DNA of 64,000 bases from Pseudomonas trivialis. GTDB taxonomy: Bacteria; Pseudomonadota; Gammaproteobacteria; Pseudomonadales; Pseudomonadaceae. The translations under genes and the position numbers were made by a program. The notes beneath the pieces are model-generated. The model was given only the letters and a program-made list of their open reading frames with translations. It searched no databases and was not told where the DNA came from. This document shows, piece by piece, positions 51,600-62,079 of the stretch (position 1 is the first letter of the stretch; the number at the start of each line of letters is the position of its first letter). The stretch lies in NCBI RefSeq assembly GCF_001439805.1, contig NZ_JYLK01000015.1, forward strand, positions 62,001 to 126,000, read 5' to 3'.

Positions 51600-53810
51600 A
51601 TGATCGGTCGCCTGGTAGTGGTCGGCCTGGGGTTGATCGGTGGTTCCTTCGCCAAAGGCCTGCGTGAAAGCGGGCTGTGCGGCGAAGTGGTCGGTGTGGA
51701 CCTGGACCCGCAATCGCGCACGCTGGCGGTTGAGCTGGGCGTGGTCGACCGCTGTGAAGCGGACCTGGCCCTGGCTTGCCAGGGCGCCGATGTGATCCAG
51801 CTGGCGGTGCCGATCCTTGCGATGGAAAAGCTGCTTGGGGTATTGGCCGGCATGGACCTGGGGCAGGCGATTCTCACCGACGTCGGCAGTGCCAAGGGCA
51901 ATGTGGTGCGCGCGGCGCAGCAGGCGTTTGGCGGCATGCCGGCGCGCTTTGTGCCGGGCCACCCGATTGCCGGCTCCGAACAGAGCGGGGTGGAAGCCTC
52001 CAATGCGCAGTTGTTTCGTCGGCATAAAGTGATTCTGACGCCGCTGGCGCAAACCGATCCGGCGGCGCTGGCCGTGGTTGATCGTCTGTGGCGCGAGCTG
52101 GGGGCGGATGTGGAGCATATGCAGGTCGAGCGTCACGACGAAGTGCTGGCGGCGACCAGTCACCTGCCGCATTTGTTGGCGTTTGGTCTGGTGGATTCTT
52201 TGGCCAAGCGCAACGAAAACCTGGAGATCTTCCGCTACGCCGCCGGCGGTTTCCGTGATTTCACGCGGATTGCCGGCAGCGACCCGGTGATGTGGCACGA
52301 CATTTTTCTCGCCAATCGCGAAGCGGTGTTGCGCACCCTGGACACCTTTCGCAGCGACCTCGACGCCTTGCGCGACGCGGTCGATGCCGGAGATGGTCAT
52401 CAGTTACTGGGCGTGTTCACCCGTGCGCGGGTGGCACGTGAGCACTTCAGCAAGATCCTGGCGCGCCGGGCCTATATGGAAACCGCTGTGAGCGCTGATG
52501 AGGTGGTCTTCGTGGCCAGCCCGGGTGGTCGCTTGAGTGGGCGCATCCGTGTGCCGGGCGACAAGTCGATCTCCCATCGCTCGATCATGCTGGGCTCGTT
52601 GGCCGAGGGGGTCACCGACGTTGAAGGTTTCCTGGAGGGCGAGGATGCCCTGGCGACCTTGCAGGCGTTTCGTGACATGGGCGTCGTGATCGAAGGTCCG
52701 CACCATGGGCGCGTGACGATTCATGGCGTCGGTCTGCTGGGGCTGAAGGCGCCACCGGGGCCGATCTACCTCGGCAACTCCGGCACTTCGATGCGCCTGC
52801 TCGCCGGGCTGCTCGCGGCGCAGCGTTTTGACAGCGTATTGACCGGCGACGCCTCGCTGTCCCGGCGCCCGATGAATCGTGTGGTCCAGCCGCTGCGGGA
52901 AATGGGGGCGGTGATCGAGACGGGGCCTGAGGGGCGTCCGCCGTTGAGCATTCGTGGTGGTCAGTCGTTGAAAGGGTTGAATTACACGCTGCCAATGGCC
53001 AGTGCCCAGGTCAAATCCAGTCTGCTGCTGGCGGGGTTGTATGCTGAAGGCAAGACCGCAGTGACCGAGCCTGCACCGACCCGTGATCATACCGAGCGCC
53101 TGTTGCGCGGGTTTGGTTATCCGGTGGCGGTGGAGGGCTCGACGGCTTCCTTGGAGTCGGGTCACTTGCTGAGCGCAACCCATATAGAAGTGCCGGGGGA
53201 TATTTCCTCGGCGGCGTTTTTCCTGGTGGCGGCTTCGCTCGCCGGCGGGGCCGAGCTGCTGCTGGAGCATGTCGGCATCAACCCGACGCGCACTGGCGTG
53301 ATTGATATCCTGCGGCTGATGGGCGCTGATATCAGCCTGGAAAATCAGCGTGAGGTGGGCGGTGAGCCTGTCGCGGATCTGCGGGTGCGTTCGGCAGCGT
53401 TGAAGGGGATTGAAATTCCCGAGGCACTGGTGCCGTTGGCAATTGATGAGTTTCCGGTGTTGTTCGTGGCTGCCGCCTGCGCTGAAGGTAGAACGGTGCT
53501 GCGCGGTGCTCAGGAGCTGCGCGTGAAGGAATCCGACCGCATTCAAGTCATGGCCGATGGTCTGCTGATGCTCGGGGTGAAGTGTGAACCGACTCCCGAT
53601 GGGATTATTATCGACGGCGGCCCGTTAAGCGGCGGCGAGGTCCAGGCCCATGGCGACCACCGGATTGCCATGGCCTTCAGCGTGGCTGGCTTGCGAGCGG
53701 CTGCGCCGATTCGTATCCATGACTGTGCCAATGTAGCGACGTCTTTTCCGAATTTTCTTACCCTGTGTGCCCATGTCGGCATGCGTGTTGCCCAAGAGGC
53801 TCAATTGTGA
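51600..53810 (+). CDS. tyrA-aroA: fused prephenate dehydrogenase / EPSP synthase
   Basis: A 736-residue fusion. The TyrA part (residues 1-290) begins MIGRLVVVGLGLIGGSFAKGL, the NAD fold, and contains GHPIAGSEQSG and HLPHLLAFGLV. The AroA part begins near residue 300 with GGRLSGRIRVPGDKSISHRSIMLGSLAEG and includes GNSGTSMRLLAGLLA and KESDRI. The fusion is a Pseudomonas hallmark and links shikimate synthesis with tyrosine synthesis. An upstream GTG at 51564 overlapping hisC would add 12 residues. The last codons overlap the cmk start. Confidence 0.94.
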   Translation: MIGRLVVVGLGLIGGSFAKGLRESGLCGEVVGVDLDPQSRTLAVELGVVDRCEADLALACQGADVIQLAVPILAMEKLLGVLAGMDLGQAILTDVGSAKGNVVRAAQQAFGGMPARFVPGHPIAGSEQSGVEASNAQLFRRHKVILTPLAQTDPAALAVVDRLWRELGADVEHMQVERHDEVLAATSHLPHLLAFGLVDSLAKRNENLEIFRYAAGGFRDFTRIAGSDPVMWHDIFLANREAVLRTLDTFRSDLDALRDAVDAGDGHQLLGVFTRARVAREHFSKILARRAYMETAVSADEVVFVASPGGRLSGRIRVPGDKSISHRSIMLGSLAEGVTDVEGFLEGEDALATLQAFRDMGVVIEGPHHGRVTIHGVGLLGLKAPPGPIYLGNSGTSMRLLAGLLAAQRFDSVLTGDASLSRRPMNRVVQPLREMGAVIETGPEGRPPLSIRGGQSLKGLNYTLPMASAQVKSSLLLAGLYAEGKTAVTEPAPTRDHTERLLRGFGYPVAVEGSTASLESGHLLSATHIEVPGDISSAAFFLVAASLAGGAELLLEHVGINPTRTGVIDILRLMGADISLENQREVGGEPVADLRVRSAALKGIEIPEALVPLAIDEFPVLFVAAACAEGRTVLRGAQELRVKESDRIQVMADGLLMLGVKCEPTPDGIIIDGGPLSGGEVQAHGDHRIAMAFSVAGLRAAAPIRIHDCANVATSFPNFLTLCAHVGMRVAQEAQL

Positions 53811-54496
53811 ATATCAAAGCACCGGTGATTACCATCGACGGGCCAAGCGGCTCGGGCAAAGGCACTATCGCCGGCATCCTAGCCAAGCGCCTGGGCTGGT
53901 GCCTGCTGGACTCCGGCGCGCTGTATCGCCTGCTGGCGTTTGCCGCACGCAACCATGGCGTCGACCTTACCAACGAAGAATCCCTGAAACTGCTGGCGGC
54001 GCATCTGGATGTGCAGTTCGTCGGCGCGACCGAAGGTCATCCGCAGCGCATCATCCTCGAAGGCGATGATGTGACCGACGACCTGCGTAACGAACAGGTT
54101 GGCTCGTGGGCATCCCAGGTCGCCGCGCTGCCGGCGGTGCGTGATGCCTTGCTGCAGCGTCAGCGCGCGTTTCAGGAGCCACCGGGCCTGGTGGCTGATG
54201 GCCGCGACATGGGTACCGTTGTGTTTCCCGAGGCGCCGCTGAAGATTTTCCTGACCGCCAGTGCCGAGGAGCGCGCGCGCCGTCGTTACTTGCAGTTGAA
54301 GGGCAAAGTCGATGGTGTTAGTCTGTCGAGTCTGCTAGATGAGATCCGTGCACGCGATGAGCGTGATACCCAGCGTGCGGTAGCCCCGCTCAAGCCGGCG
54401 GCTGACGCTATACAGCTGGATTCCACGGAGCTTTCCATCGAGCAGGTGCTGGAACGCATCATGAGTGAAATCGCCATTCGCGATATTGCCGGATGA
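53807..54496 (+). CDS. cmk: cytidylate kinase
   Basis: A 229-residue kinase phosphorylating CMP/dCMP. Walker A is GPSGSGKGTIAGILAKRLG near residue 11; DGRDMGTVVFPEAPLKIFLTASAEERARRRYLQ is the family block. GTG start within a GTGA overlap with the aroA stop, with AGAGG upstream. Standard position ahead of rpsA. Confidence 0.95.
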   Translation: MNIKAPVITIDGPSGSGKGTIAGILAKRLGWCLLDSGALYRLLAFAARNHGVDLTNEESLKLLAAHLDVQFVGATEGHPQRIILEGDDVTDDLRNEQVGSWASQVAALPAVRDALLQRQRAFQEPPGLVADGRDMGTVVFPEAPLKIFLTASAEERARRRYLQLKGKVDGVSLSSLLDEIRARDERDTQRAVAPLKPAADAIQLDSTELSIEQVLERIMSEIAIRDIAG

Positions 54497-54498
54497 CC

Positions 54499-54597
54499 AA
54501 GAAGGCTGCAGGGGACCAGTCAAAGTCCTGCGGTGCTTCTTCTAAATGAAACTGACCCACACCGTCTGGGGTGTGGAGATGGGCGTATTCTTCGCCC
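54499..54597 (+). promoter_or_regulatory. rpsA leader with three hairpins
   Basis: Three stems fill the leader: AAGAAG...CTTCTT with inner TGCAGG/CCTGCG (54499-54541), CCACACC/GGTGTGG (54557-54576), and GGGCG/CGCCC (54581-54597). The SD AGGA and the ATG follow. The E. coli rpsA leader also has three hairpins that S1 recognises for autogenous control; equivalence here is inferred. Confidence 0.6.
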
Positions 54598-54615
54598 TTA
54601 TCAACAGGAATTAAA

Positions 54616-56307
54616 ATGAGCGAAAGCTTTGCGGAACTCTTTGAAGAAAGCCTAAAAACCCTGAACCTTCAGGCAGGCTCCATCATCACCGGTGTTATCG
54701 TTGATATCGATTACCAAGCTCGTTGGGTAACCGTTCACGCTGGTCTGAAGTCTGAAGCTCTGATCCCGCTGGAACAGTTCTACAACGATGCTGGCGAGCT
54801 GAACATCAACGTCGGTGACGAAGTTCACGTTGCTCTGGACTCGGTTGAAGACGGTTTCGGTGAAACCAAGCTGTCCCGTGAAAAAGCCAAGCGCGCTGAA
54901 TGCTGGATTGTTCTCGAAGCAGCCTTCGCAGCTGAAGAAGTGGTCAAGGGCGTTATCAACGGTAAGGTTAAAGGCGGCTTCACTGTCGACGTTAACGGCA
55001 TCCGTGCGTTCCTGCCAGGTTCTTTGGTCGACGTTCGTCCAGTGCGCGACACCACGCACCTGGAAGGCAAGGAACTCGAATTCAAGGTCATCAAACTCGA
55101 TCAGAAGCGCAACAACGTTGTCGTTTCCCGTCGCAGCGTCCTGGAAGCAGAGAACTCCGCCGAGCGTGAAGCTCTGCTGGAATCCCTGCAGGAAGGCCAA
55201 CAAGTCAAAGGTATCGTCAAAAACCTCACCGATTACGGCGCATTCGTCGATCTGGGTGGCGTCGATGGCTTGCTGCACATTACCGACATGGCTTGGAAGC
55301 GTATCAAGCATCCTTCCGAAATCGTCAATGTTGGCGACGAGATCGATGTCAAGGTTCTGAAATACGATCGCGAACGCAACCGTGTTTCCCTGGGCCTGAA
55401 GCAACTGGGTGAAGATCCATGGGTTGCTATCAAAGCGCGTTACCCGGAAAGCACTCGCGTGACCGCGCGTGTAACCAACCTGACCGACTACGGCTGCTTC
55501 GCTGAGCTGGAAGAAGGCGTGGAAGGCCTGGTACACGTTTCCGAAATGGACTGGACCAACAAGAACATCCACCCTTCGAAAGTCGTACAAGTCGGCGACG
55601 AAGTGGAAGTTATGGTTCTGGACATCGACGAAGAGCGTCGTCGTATCTCCCTGGGTATCAAGCAGTGCAAATCCAACCCATGGGAAGATTTCTCCGGCCA
55701 GTTCAACAAGGGCGATAAAATCTCCGGCACCATCAAGTCGATCACCGATTTCGGTATCTTCATTGGTCTGGACGGCGGCATCGACGGCCTGGTTCACCTG
55801 TCCGACATCTCCTGGAACGAAGTCGGCGAAGAAGCTGTTCGTCGTTTCAAGAAGGGCGACGAGCTGGACACCGTTATCCTGTCGGTTGACCCAGAGCGCG
55901 AGCGCATCTCCCTGGGTATCAAGCAACTGGAAAGCGATCCGTTCTCTGAATTCGTTCAGGACAACGACAAAGGCGCAATCGTTAAAGGCATCGTGAAAGA
56001 AGTTGACGCTAAAGGCGCCATCATCACGTTGGCCGACGATATCGAAGCGACTCTGAAAGCCTCCGAAATCAGCCGTGACCGCGTTGAAGACGCGCGTAAC
56101 GTTCTGAAAGAAGGCCAGGAAGTAGAAGCCAAGATCATCAGCGTTGACCGCAAGAGCCGTGTAATCCAGCTCTCCATCAAGTCGAAAGACGATGCTGAAG
56201 AGAAAGAAGCCATCCAAAGCTTGAAAGACAAGCCTTCGGATAGCATCGCTGCTGGTCCTACCACTCTGGGCGACCTGTTGCGTGCACAAATGGAAAAACA
56301 GAACTAA
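54616..56307 (+). CDS. rpsA: 30S ribosomal protein S1
   Basis: A 563-residue RNA-binding protein with six S1 repeats, each ending in blocks such as DYGAFVDLGGVDGLLHITDMAWKR, DYGCFAELEEGVEGLVHVSEMDW and DFGIFIGLDGGIDGLVHLSDISW. Codon use is strongly biased toward highly expressed codons compared with neighbours (many GTT, GAA, CTG, CGT). Start MSESFAELFEESLKTL is the family norm. A strong terminator follows. Confidence 0.98.
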   Translation: MSESFAELFEESLKTLNLQAGSIITGVIVDIDYQARWVTVHAGLKSEALIPLEQFYNDAGELNINVGDEVHVALDSVEDGFGETKLSREKAKRAECWIVLEAAFAAEEVVKGVINGKVKGGFTVDVNGIRAFLPGSLVDVRPVRDTTHLEGKELEFKVIKLDQKRNNVVVSRRSVLEAENSAEREALLESLQEGQQVKGIVKNLTDYGAFVDLGGVDGLLHITDMAWKRIKHPSEIVNVGDEIDVKVLKYDRERNRVSLGLKQLGEDPWVAIKARYPESTRVTARVTNLTDYGCFAELEEGVEGLVHVSEMDWTNKNIHPSKVVQVGDEVEVMVLDIDEERRRISLGIKQCKSNPWEDFSGQFNKGDKISGTIKSITDFGIFIGLDGGIDGLVHLSDISWNEVGEEAVRRFKKGDELDTVILSVDPERERISLGIKQLESDPFSEFVQDNDKGAIVKGIVKEVDAKGAIITLADDIEATLKASEISRDRVEDARNVLKEGQEVEAKIISVDRKSRVIQLSIKSKDDAEEKEAIQSLKDKPSDSIAAGPTTLGDLLRAQMEKQN

Positions 56308-56324
56308 GTTCTGTCAGACCATAG

Positions 56325-56353
56325 AAAAAGGGCGACTTTGGTCGCCCTTTTTT
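56325..56353 (+). terminator. terminator after rpsA
   Basis: AAAAAGGGCGAC and GTCGCCCTTTTTT pair perfectly with a four-base loop and a long T run. Confidence 0.92.
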
Positions 56354-56467
56354 GTGCCTGAAATTCGTTGAATCATCCTCGGGTATCTCTGGTCTACAGG
56401 TCGTTGTCAGAACTGGCTATAGTCATTGTAAAAGCGCTCTCGGCGTTTTGTTTCAATAAGGATTTGA

Positions 56468-56752
56468 ATGAACAGGCTTATCGTAGTGCTTGTATTGGTG
56501 GTGTTGTCAGGCTGTTCCGTCACCAGCGCAAAAACGCACGTCAAGCGCGGTGTGAGTGGTATAGAGATCGACTGCTCGGGCCTTGGCGGTAATTGGGAGA
56601 AGTGCGAGAAGCGCGCTGCTCGCGAATGCAAGATGCAGGGCTATAAGGTCGTTACGCGGTCCAGTGATGCGAAGGACGAAGAGGGCGATTACTTGTTTGG
56701 TTGGAATCCTGCCGGCGCAGTTACTCGAACGATGCTGGTCATCTGTAAATAA
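56468..56752 (+). CDS. small predicted lipoprotein
   Basis: A 94-residue protein with signal MNRLIVVLVLVVLSGC, lipobox LSGC giving Cys16. The mature domain has four Cys (EIDCSGLGGNWEKCEKRAARECKMQGYKVV... and VICK at the end), so two disulfides are possible. AAGGAT precedes the ATG. Similar small proteins occur between rpsA and ihfB in fluorescent pseudomonads; function unknown. Confidence 0.75.
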   Translation: MNRLIVVLVLVVLSGCSVTSAKTHVKRGVSGIEIDCSGLGGNWEKCEKRAARECKMQGYKVVTRSSDAKDEEGDYLFGWNPAGAVTRTMLVICK

Positions 56753-56885
56753 CCCCCTCACGGTGCCTGCCAGAACAGCTCTATTAACCTGCACATAAGT
56801 TATTGCGTGGGCTGTTCAAATTCATCAAGTCATGCTAAAACCTTCGAAGCGCTTTTCCTAGCTGCTTGAAAAAGAAGGGAAAAAT

Positions 56886-57182
56886 ATGACGAAGTCGGAG
56901 TTGATCGAACGAATTGTCACCCATCAGGGGCTGCTCTCATCCAAGGATGTTGAGCTAGCTATCAAGACCATGCTTGAGCAAATGTCCCAGTGTCTGGCTA
57001 CCGGGGATCGCATTGAGATCCGTGGCTTCGGCAGTTTCTCCCTGCATTACCGTGCGCCCCGCGTTGGCCGCAATCCCAAGACAGGCCAGTCCGTCAGCCT
57101 TGACGGTAAATTCGTTCCTCACTTCAAGCCGGGTAAAGAGTTGCGTGACCGGGTGAATGAAGAAGAGGAAGAGGGCGTCTGA
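56886..57182 (+). CDS. ihfB: integration host factor subunit beta
   Basis: A 98-residue DNA-bending protein. MTKSELIERIVTHQGLLSSKDVELAIKTMLEQMS forms the dimer helices, and RIEIRGFGSFSLHYRAPRVGRNPKTGQSVSLDGKFVPHFKPGKELRDRV is the HU/IHF DNA-binding arm with the tip Pro (RNPKTG). It pairs with IhfA encoded elsewhere. The product of the next gene is separated by 24 bases. Confidence 0.96.
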   Translation: MTKSELIERIVTHQGLLSSKDVELAIKTMLEQMSQCLATGDRIEIRGFGSFSLHYRAPRVGRNPKTGQSVSLDGKFVPHFKPGKELRDRVNEEEEEGV

Positions 57183-57206
57183 GTGTTTTTGGGGAAGGAG
57201 AAAGGT

Positions 57207-57449
57207 ATGCGTGGGGTTAAGCGCGTTGTTGCGGTATTTGCGGTGCTGATTGTTGCTTTGATCGTGCTGGCGTTTGTATTGGAAAATCAGCAGGGTGTAT
57301 CACTTTCGTTCCTGGGGCAGGCTACTGGGGAGCTGCCGGTTTCGGTGTTTGTGGTGGTGGCGTTGATTGCTGGGATGGTGATAGGGCCGTTGTTGAGGGC
57401 GGTGGTAGGTCGTAGGAATCGTACGTCTGTCGCAGCGGGGCGAAGCTGA
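57207..57449 (+). CDS. lapA: LapA-domain membrane protein
   Basis: An 80-residue inner-membrane protein with two helices (VVAVFAVLIVALIVLAFVL and VFVVVALIAGMVIGPLLRAVV) separated by ENQQGVSLSFLGQATGELPVS, the LapA/YciS pattern linked to lipopolysaccharide assembly and LpxC control in enterics. GGAAGGAG lies before this ATG; an in-frame GTG eight codons upstream was rejected. This LapA is unrelated to the LapA adhesin. Confidence 0.85.
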   Translation: MRGVKRVVAVFAVLIVALIVLAFVLENQQGVSLSFLGQATGELPVSVFVVVALIAGMVIGPLLRAVVGRRNRTSVAAGRS

Positions 57450-57868
57450 AGGCCGCTCTTGTTTGTTTGGGCTGGTCTGAATAAAGGATTCGAGGACCGT
57501 CTGTCAGAAAATGTTGCTCAGGGTATGCTCAAGTACCCAAGCATTTTTCTCATTGAGAGTGTCTCAATGGCTAGTATTCCTTTAAATCATTGGCTGTCAT
57601 CTTCAGATCTGAAATTTCCCCTGCATTTCCTTATCACCGAGGCATAACTGATAGAGGTTTGCCTGGTTTTGTAAGTAAAGGCCTACAGACATGTCAAGGC
57701 TTGTAATAAACCAAAGAGATGGCAAAATGAAATCTGTTCTCGATAACAGGCAGTTTGTGCGCTCGGAATTTGGCAGAGACGCTCGGTTCAGGCGATCCTC
57801 CAATTAGAAAAAACACATTTTGTCTGCATAACGAGCCCGCAGTTTCTTTTTGAAGGCAGGTTTTTGTT
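57450..57868. other. intergenic region at the entrance of the polysaccharide locus
   Basis: 419 bases, clearly more AT-rich than the core to the left. It should hold the promoter of wzz and the surface polysaccharide genes. A 62-codon open frame (57459-57647) has no recognisable product or SD and is not called. Confidence 0.5.
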
Positions 57869-59203
57869 GTGAGTAGCAGTCTTCGCGTCACCCCGGTTCC
57901 AGCGGGAAAAATTGGCCTTGAAATGCTTTTTCAGGGGCTGTGGCAAAATAAGGCCACAATTATCGTTGTCGTTGTACTCGCTGGAATTCTGTCGGCCGTT
58001 TACGCTTTTTTAGCGACACCTGAATATCAAGTGACCAGTGTACTGCGCCCTGCCGCAATTAATGAGTTGGACGCTTTGAATCGGTCCGAAGTTTATACGC
58101 TTCCACCAGCGCAAGCGTTGCTTAAAGTAGGAGAAGCGCTTGAATCCTATGATATTCGTCTTGGTTTTTTTCGCTCGCATCAAAATCTGTTTAAGGCTTT
58201 CTCGCGCCCAGGAAGAACATTGGAGCAGAGTTTTGAGGAGTTTAATAAAAACTCTATCAGTCTTGAAGTTCCCGATCCGAAGAAGACGAACACGTTAAGC
58301 AATTATATTAGGCTTGAAATGACCTACCCCAAGGGAATAGACGGGGTATCTATCCTCAATGGCTTTGTCGAATATGCAATTAATGTAGAGCGGCAGCAGA
58401 TTGCTGCTGACTTAACTGTGATTGTTAAAAACCGATTAGCAGAAATTGAAGGAAAGTTAAACGCAGCTCGCTCAAGTTATGAAATGGATAAAGAGGCCAG
58501 GATTGCAAAGTTGGCCGAGAAAGATGTGCTTCGTCGTGCTCAATTGCAAGATGAGCTCAAGGCGCTGCGCGCTCAACTGAAAGCCGTTCGTAGCGACCGA
58601 CTGGCCTTGTTGGATGAATCCATAAACATTGCCAAATCACTTGGAATACAAAAACCCTCCACGCTTTCGTCGTTAGGTGATAAGAGCGGCAATCGGTCAT
58701 CCAGCATCATTCGCACCGAAATCAATAATCAGCAGGTCCCGCTGTACTTTATGGGCGTCGAGGCACTGGAGGCAGAGCGTCGCACTTTGCTACAGCGCAA
58801 GAGTGATGACTTTACCGGTGCCCGTATTGCGCAAATCGCCAAGGACCTTCAATTGCTGCAGTCTAATCGAGAGATTGAATTACTGAACAATCGTAAAAAC
58901 GAAGATCTGTTTTTAAGTAATGTTGCGCCTCTTCGGGGGGAGCAGGCCCGGCTCCGTAGTCTGAATCTTGATATGGCGCAGTTGAAATTGGTCGTCATAG
59001 ATAAGCTGGCGCTTGAGCCGATTAAACCGATTAAACCGAAAAAAGTTCTTATTCTGCTGTCCGGCCTGATTTTGGGTGGAGTCCTCGGTGTTTTGATCGC
59101 CCTGGCGCGTTCAATACTGTTAATTAGGCGCAATGCCGCAGTTGATAGAGCTGCGCACTCACAGCATGCCGTAATCGCAGAGTCAGCAAAAAGTGAGCGA
59201 TGA
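57869..59203 (+). CDS. wzz: Wzz-type O-antigen chain length regulator
   Basis: A 444-residue polysaccharide co-polymerase. One membrane helix is at about residues 33-52 (TIIVVVVLAGILSAVYAFLA) and another at about 395-420 (LILLSGLILGGVLGVLIALA), preceded by a Pro-rich EPIKPIKPKK. The periplasmic part between them is rich in charged helices (residues 185-250 and 310-370). Its length exceeds classical Wzz (about 330-350) and fits the long-chain Wzz2/FepE-like types. GTG start with GAAGG about 13 bases upstream. In P. aeruginosa wzz also follows ihfB. Confidence 0.88.
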   Translation: MSSSLRVTPVPAGKIGLEMLFQGLWQNKATIIVVVVLAGILSAVYAFLATPEYQVTSVLRPAAINELDALNRSEVYTLPPAQALLKVGEALESYDIRLGFFRSHQNLFKAFSRPGRTLEQSFEEFNKNSISLEVPDPKKTNTLSNYIRLEMTYPKGIDGVSILNGFVEYAINVERQQIAADLTVIVKNRLAEIEGKLNAARSSYEMDKEARIAKLAEKDVLRRAQLQDELKALRAQLKAVRSDRLALLDESINIAKSLGIQKPSTLSSLGDKSGNRSSSIIRTEINNQQVPLYFMGVEALEAERRTLLQRKSDDFTGARIAQIAKDLQLLQSNREIELLNNRKNEDLFLSNVAPLRGEQARLRSLNLDMAQLKLVVIDKLALEPIKPIKPKKVLILLSGLILGGVLGVLIALARSILLIRRNAAVDRAAHSQHAVIAESAKSER

Positions 59204-59682
59204 GCTGGCACGAGGGATATCACGCGCTCTGGCTCAAGGCGTTGACTTGCTGATCTGAAACCAAAACTATCACGCATTCGGGCCGCTGGTAGCAGATCTG
59301 GGTTTGGCGGATTCATATGGTGGAGTTAATGTAGTGCCAACGCTTATTTGGTGAGGCATCTCGTAGTATGCTTGCAATGCGCCTTCGCTCTGGCGTATGG
59401 AGCAATTACGAAGTTTTTTGCAGCGAATTGCCTTTGAAAGGCTAAACTGGACGAAACCGTCCGGGTGCAGGCATGGCATAGTGATATTGGCTGTGGCGTT
59501 CACGATGTTGGCGTGACGCCCAACTGGCGCGCAAAGCGTGTCAGCAAACCGTTGGGAATTTTTCGCCGGTGGGTGAGATAGGCCGCGAAGCCTGCTGTCA
59601 GAGGTCTTGATTCACAGGATGTTGAAGTATTTCAGTGCTGAAGATGGTTCAGTGAAATTTTATTTTTTATTAGGCTTTGATT
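59204..59682. other. 479-base non-coding stretch between wzz and the dehydrogenase gene
   Basis: All six frames are interrupted and I recognise no product, although the composition is coding-like in places (for example around 59340-59450). An imperfect hairpin GTTGGCG-TGA-CGCCCAAC lies at 59507-59524. It could be a decayed gene or a regulatory leader. Confidence 0.4.
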
Positions 59683-60960
<1,278 letters not shown>

Positions 60961-61003
60961 TTTTATCCATGTGTTCTATTTTCAATAAACGAAGAGTCAA
61001 TTT

Positions 61004-62029
61004 ATGTCCCGCTATGAAACGCTCCTGGAAACACTCAAGACCTCACCTAAAACGTGGTTGATTACTGGGGTGGCCGGATTTATTGGTTCCAATCTATTGG
61101 AGACTCTGCTTGGTCTGAATCAAGTTGTCGTCGGCCTTGACAATTTTGCGACGGGTCATCAGCGCAACCTTGATGAGGTTAAGGGTGCCGTCACTGCGCA
61201 GCAATGGGCTCGTTTTAGCTTCATCGACGGTGATATCAAGGTATTGGATGATTGTCAGCGCGCGTGTGGAGGGGTTGATTACGTGCTGCACCAGGCGGCG
61301 CTTGGATCGGTACCACGTTCTCTGAACGACCCAATCGCTACGAATGCCACCAATATTGATGGATTTCTCAATATGCTGGTGGCGGCCAGGGATGCGCAAG
61401 TAAAAAGCTTTACTTACGCTGCCAGCAGTTCTACTTATGGAGATCACCCGGGGTTGCCGAAAGTGGAAGATATTATTGGCAAACCACTTTCCCCATACGC
61501 GGTTACCAAATATGTTAACGAGTTGTACGCTGATGTTTTCGCCAAATGCTATGGGTTTGATACTATTGGTCTTCGGTATTTTAATGTTTTCGGTAAGCGT
61601 CAAGATCCAGAGGGAGCATATGCAGCAGTGATACCCAAATGGGCTGCCTCCATGATCAATAACGAAGAGGTTTTTATCAATGGCGATGGCCAAACGAGTC
61701 GGGATTTTTGTTTTATCGAAAATACCGTCCAAGCTAACTTGTTAGCTGCCACCACTACAGATTTGACCTCACGTAATCAGGTTTACAATGTTGCAGTCAG
61801 CGGTCGAACAGATCTAAATATGCTGTTTACTTCTTTACGTGACGCATTGGCGAAAAATGGGATTAACTATGATAAGCCTCCAGTGTATCGGGATTTTCGA
61901 GCGGGGGACGTTCGCCATTCGCAAGCAGATATCAGCAAAATAAAAAATCAACTTCAGTATGAGCCGCACTTTAACATCGTTGAGGGTGTTGAAAAAGCTA
62001 TGCCATGGTACGTACAGTTTTTGAGTTAA
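61004..62029 (+). CDS. wbpP: UDP-N-acetylglucosamine C4-epimerase (WbpP/TviC family)
   Basis: A 341-residue SDR epimerase: LITGVAGFIGSNLLETLL (GxxGxxG), HQAALGSVPRSLNDP (a WbpP/TviC hallmark), catalytic SSTYGDHPGLPKVED and YAVTKYVNE (YxxxK). The length of 341 equals WbpP. With the dehydrogenase it forms the two-enzyme route UDP-GlcNAc, UDP-GalNAc, UDP-GalNAcA known from P. aeruginosa O6 and Vi antigen. Confidence 0.9.
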   Translation: MSRYETLLETLKTSPKTWLITGVAGFIGSNLLETLLGLNQVVVGLDNFATGHQRNLDEVKGAVTAQQWARFSFIDGDIKVLDDCQRACGGVDYVLHQAALGSVPRSLNDPIATNATNIDGFLNMLVAARDAQVKSFTYAASSSTYGDHPGLPKVEDIIGKPLSPYAVTKYVNELYADVFAKCYGFDTIGLRYFNVFGKRQDPEGAYAAVIPKWAASMINNEEVFINGDGQTSRDFCFIENTVQANLLAATTTDLTSRNQVYNVAVSGRTDLNMLFTSLRDALAKNGINYDKPPVYRDFRAGDVRHSQADISKIKNQLQYEPHFNIVEGVEKAMPWYVQFLS

Positions 62030-62079
62030 AGTTATTTTTGACTGTATGTACGAATGAATGGTAGATAGGGGACAACAAG

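Noticed and set aside
49352..52003. 883-codon frame antisense to pheA-hisC-tyrA
   Set aside because: It crosses three established genes on the other strand and has shadow composition.
57459..57647. 62-codon frame between lapA and wzz
   Set aside because: No SD, no similarity that I recognise, AT-rich intergenic context.
59270..59503. 77-codon minus-strand frame between wzz and the dehydrogenase
   Set aside because: No start context and no recognisable protein; more likely chance in non-coding DNA.
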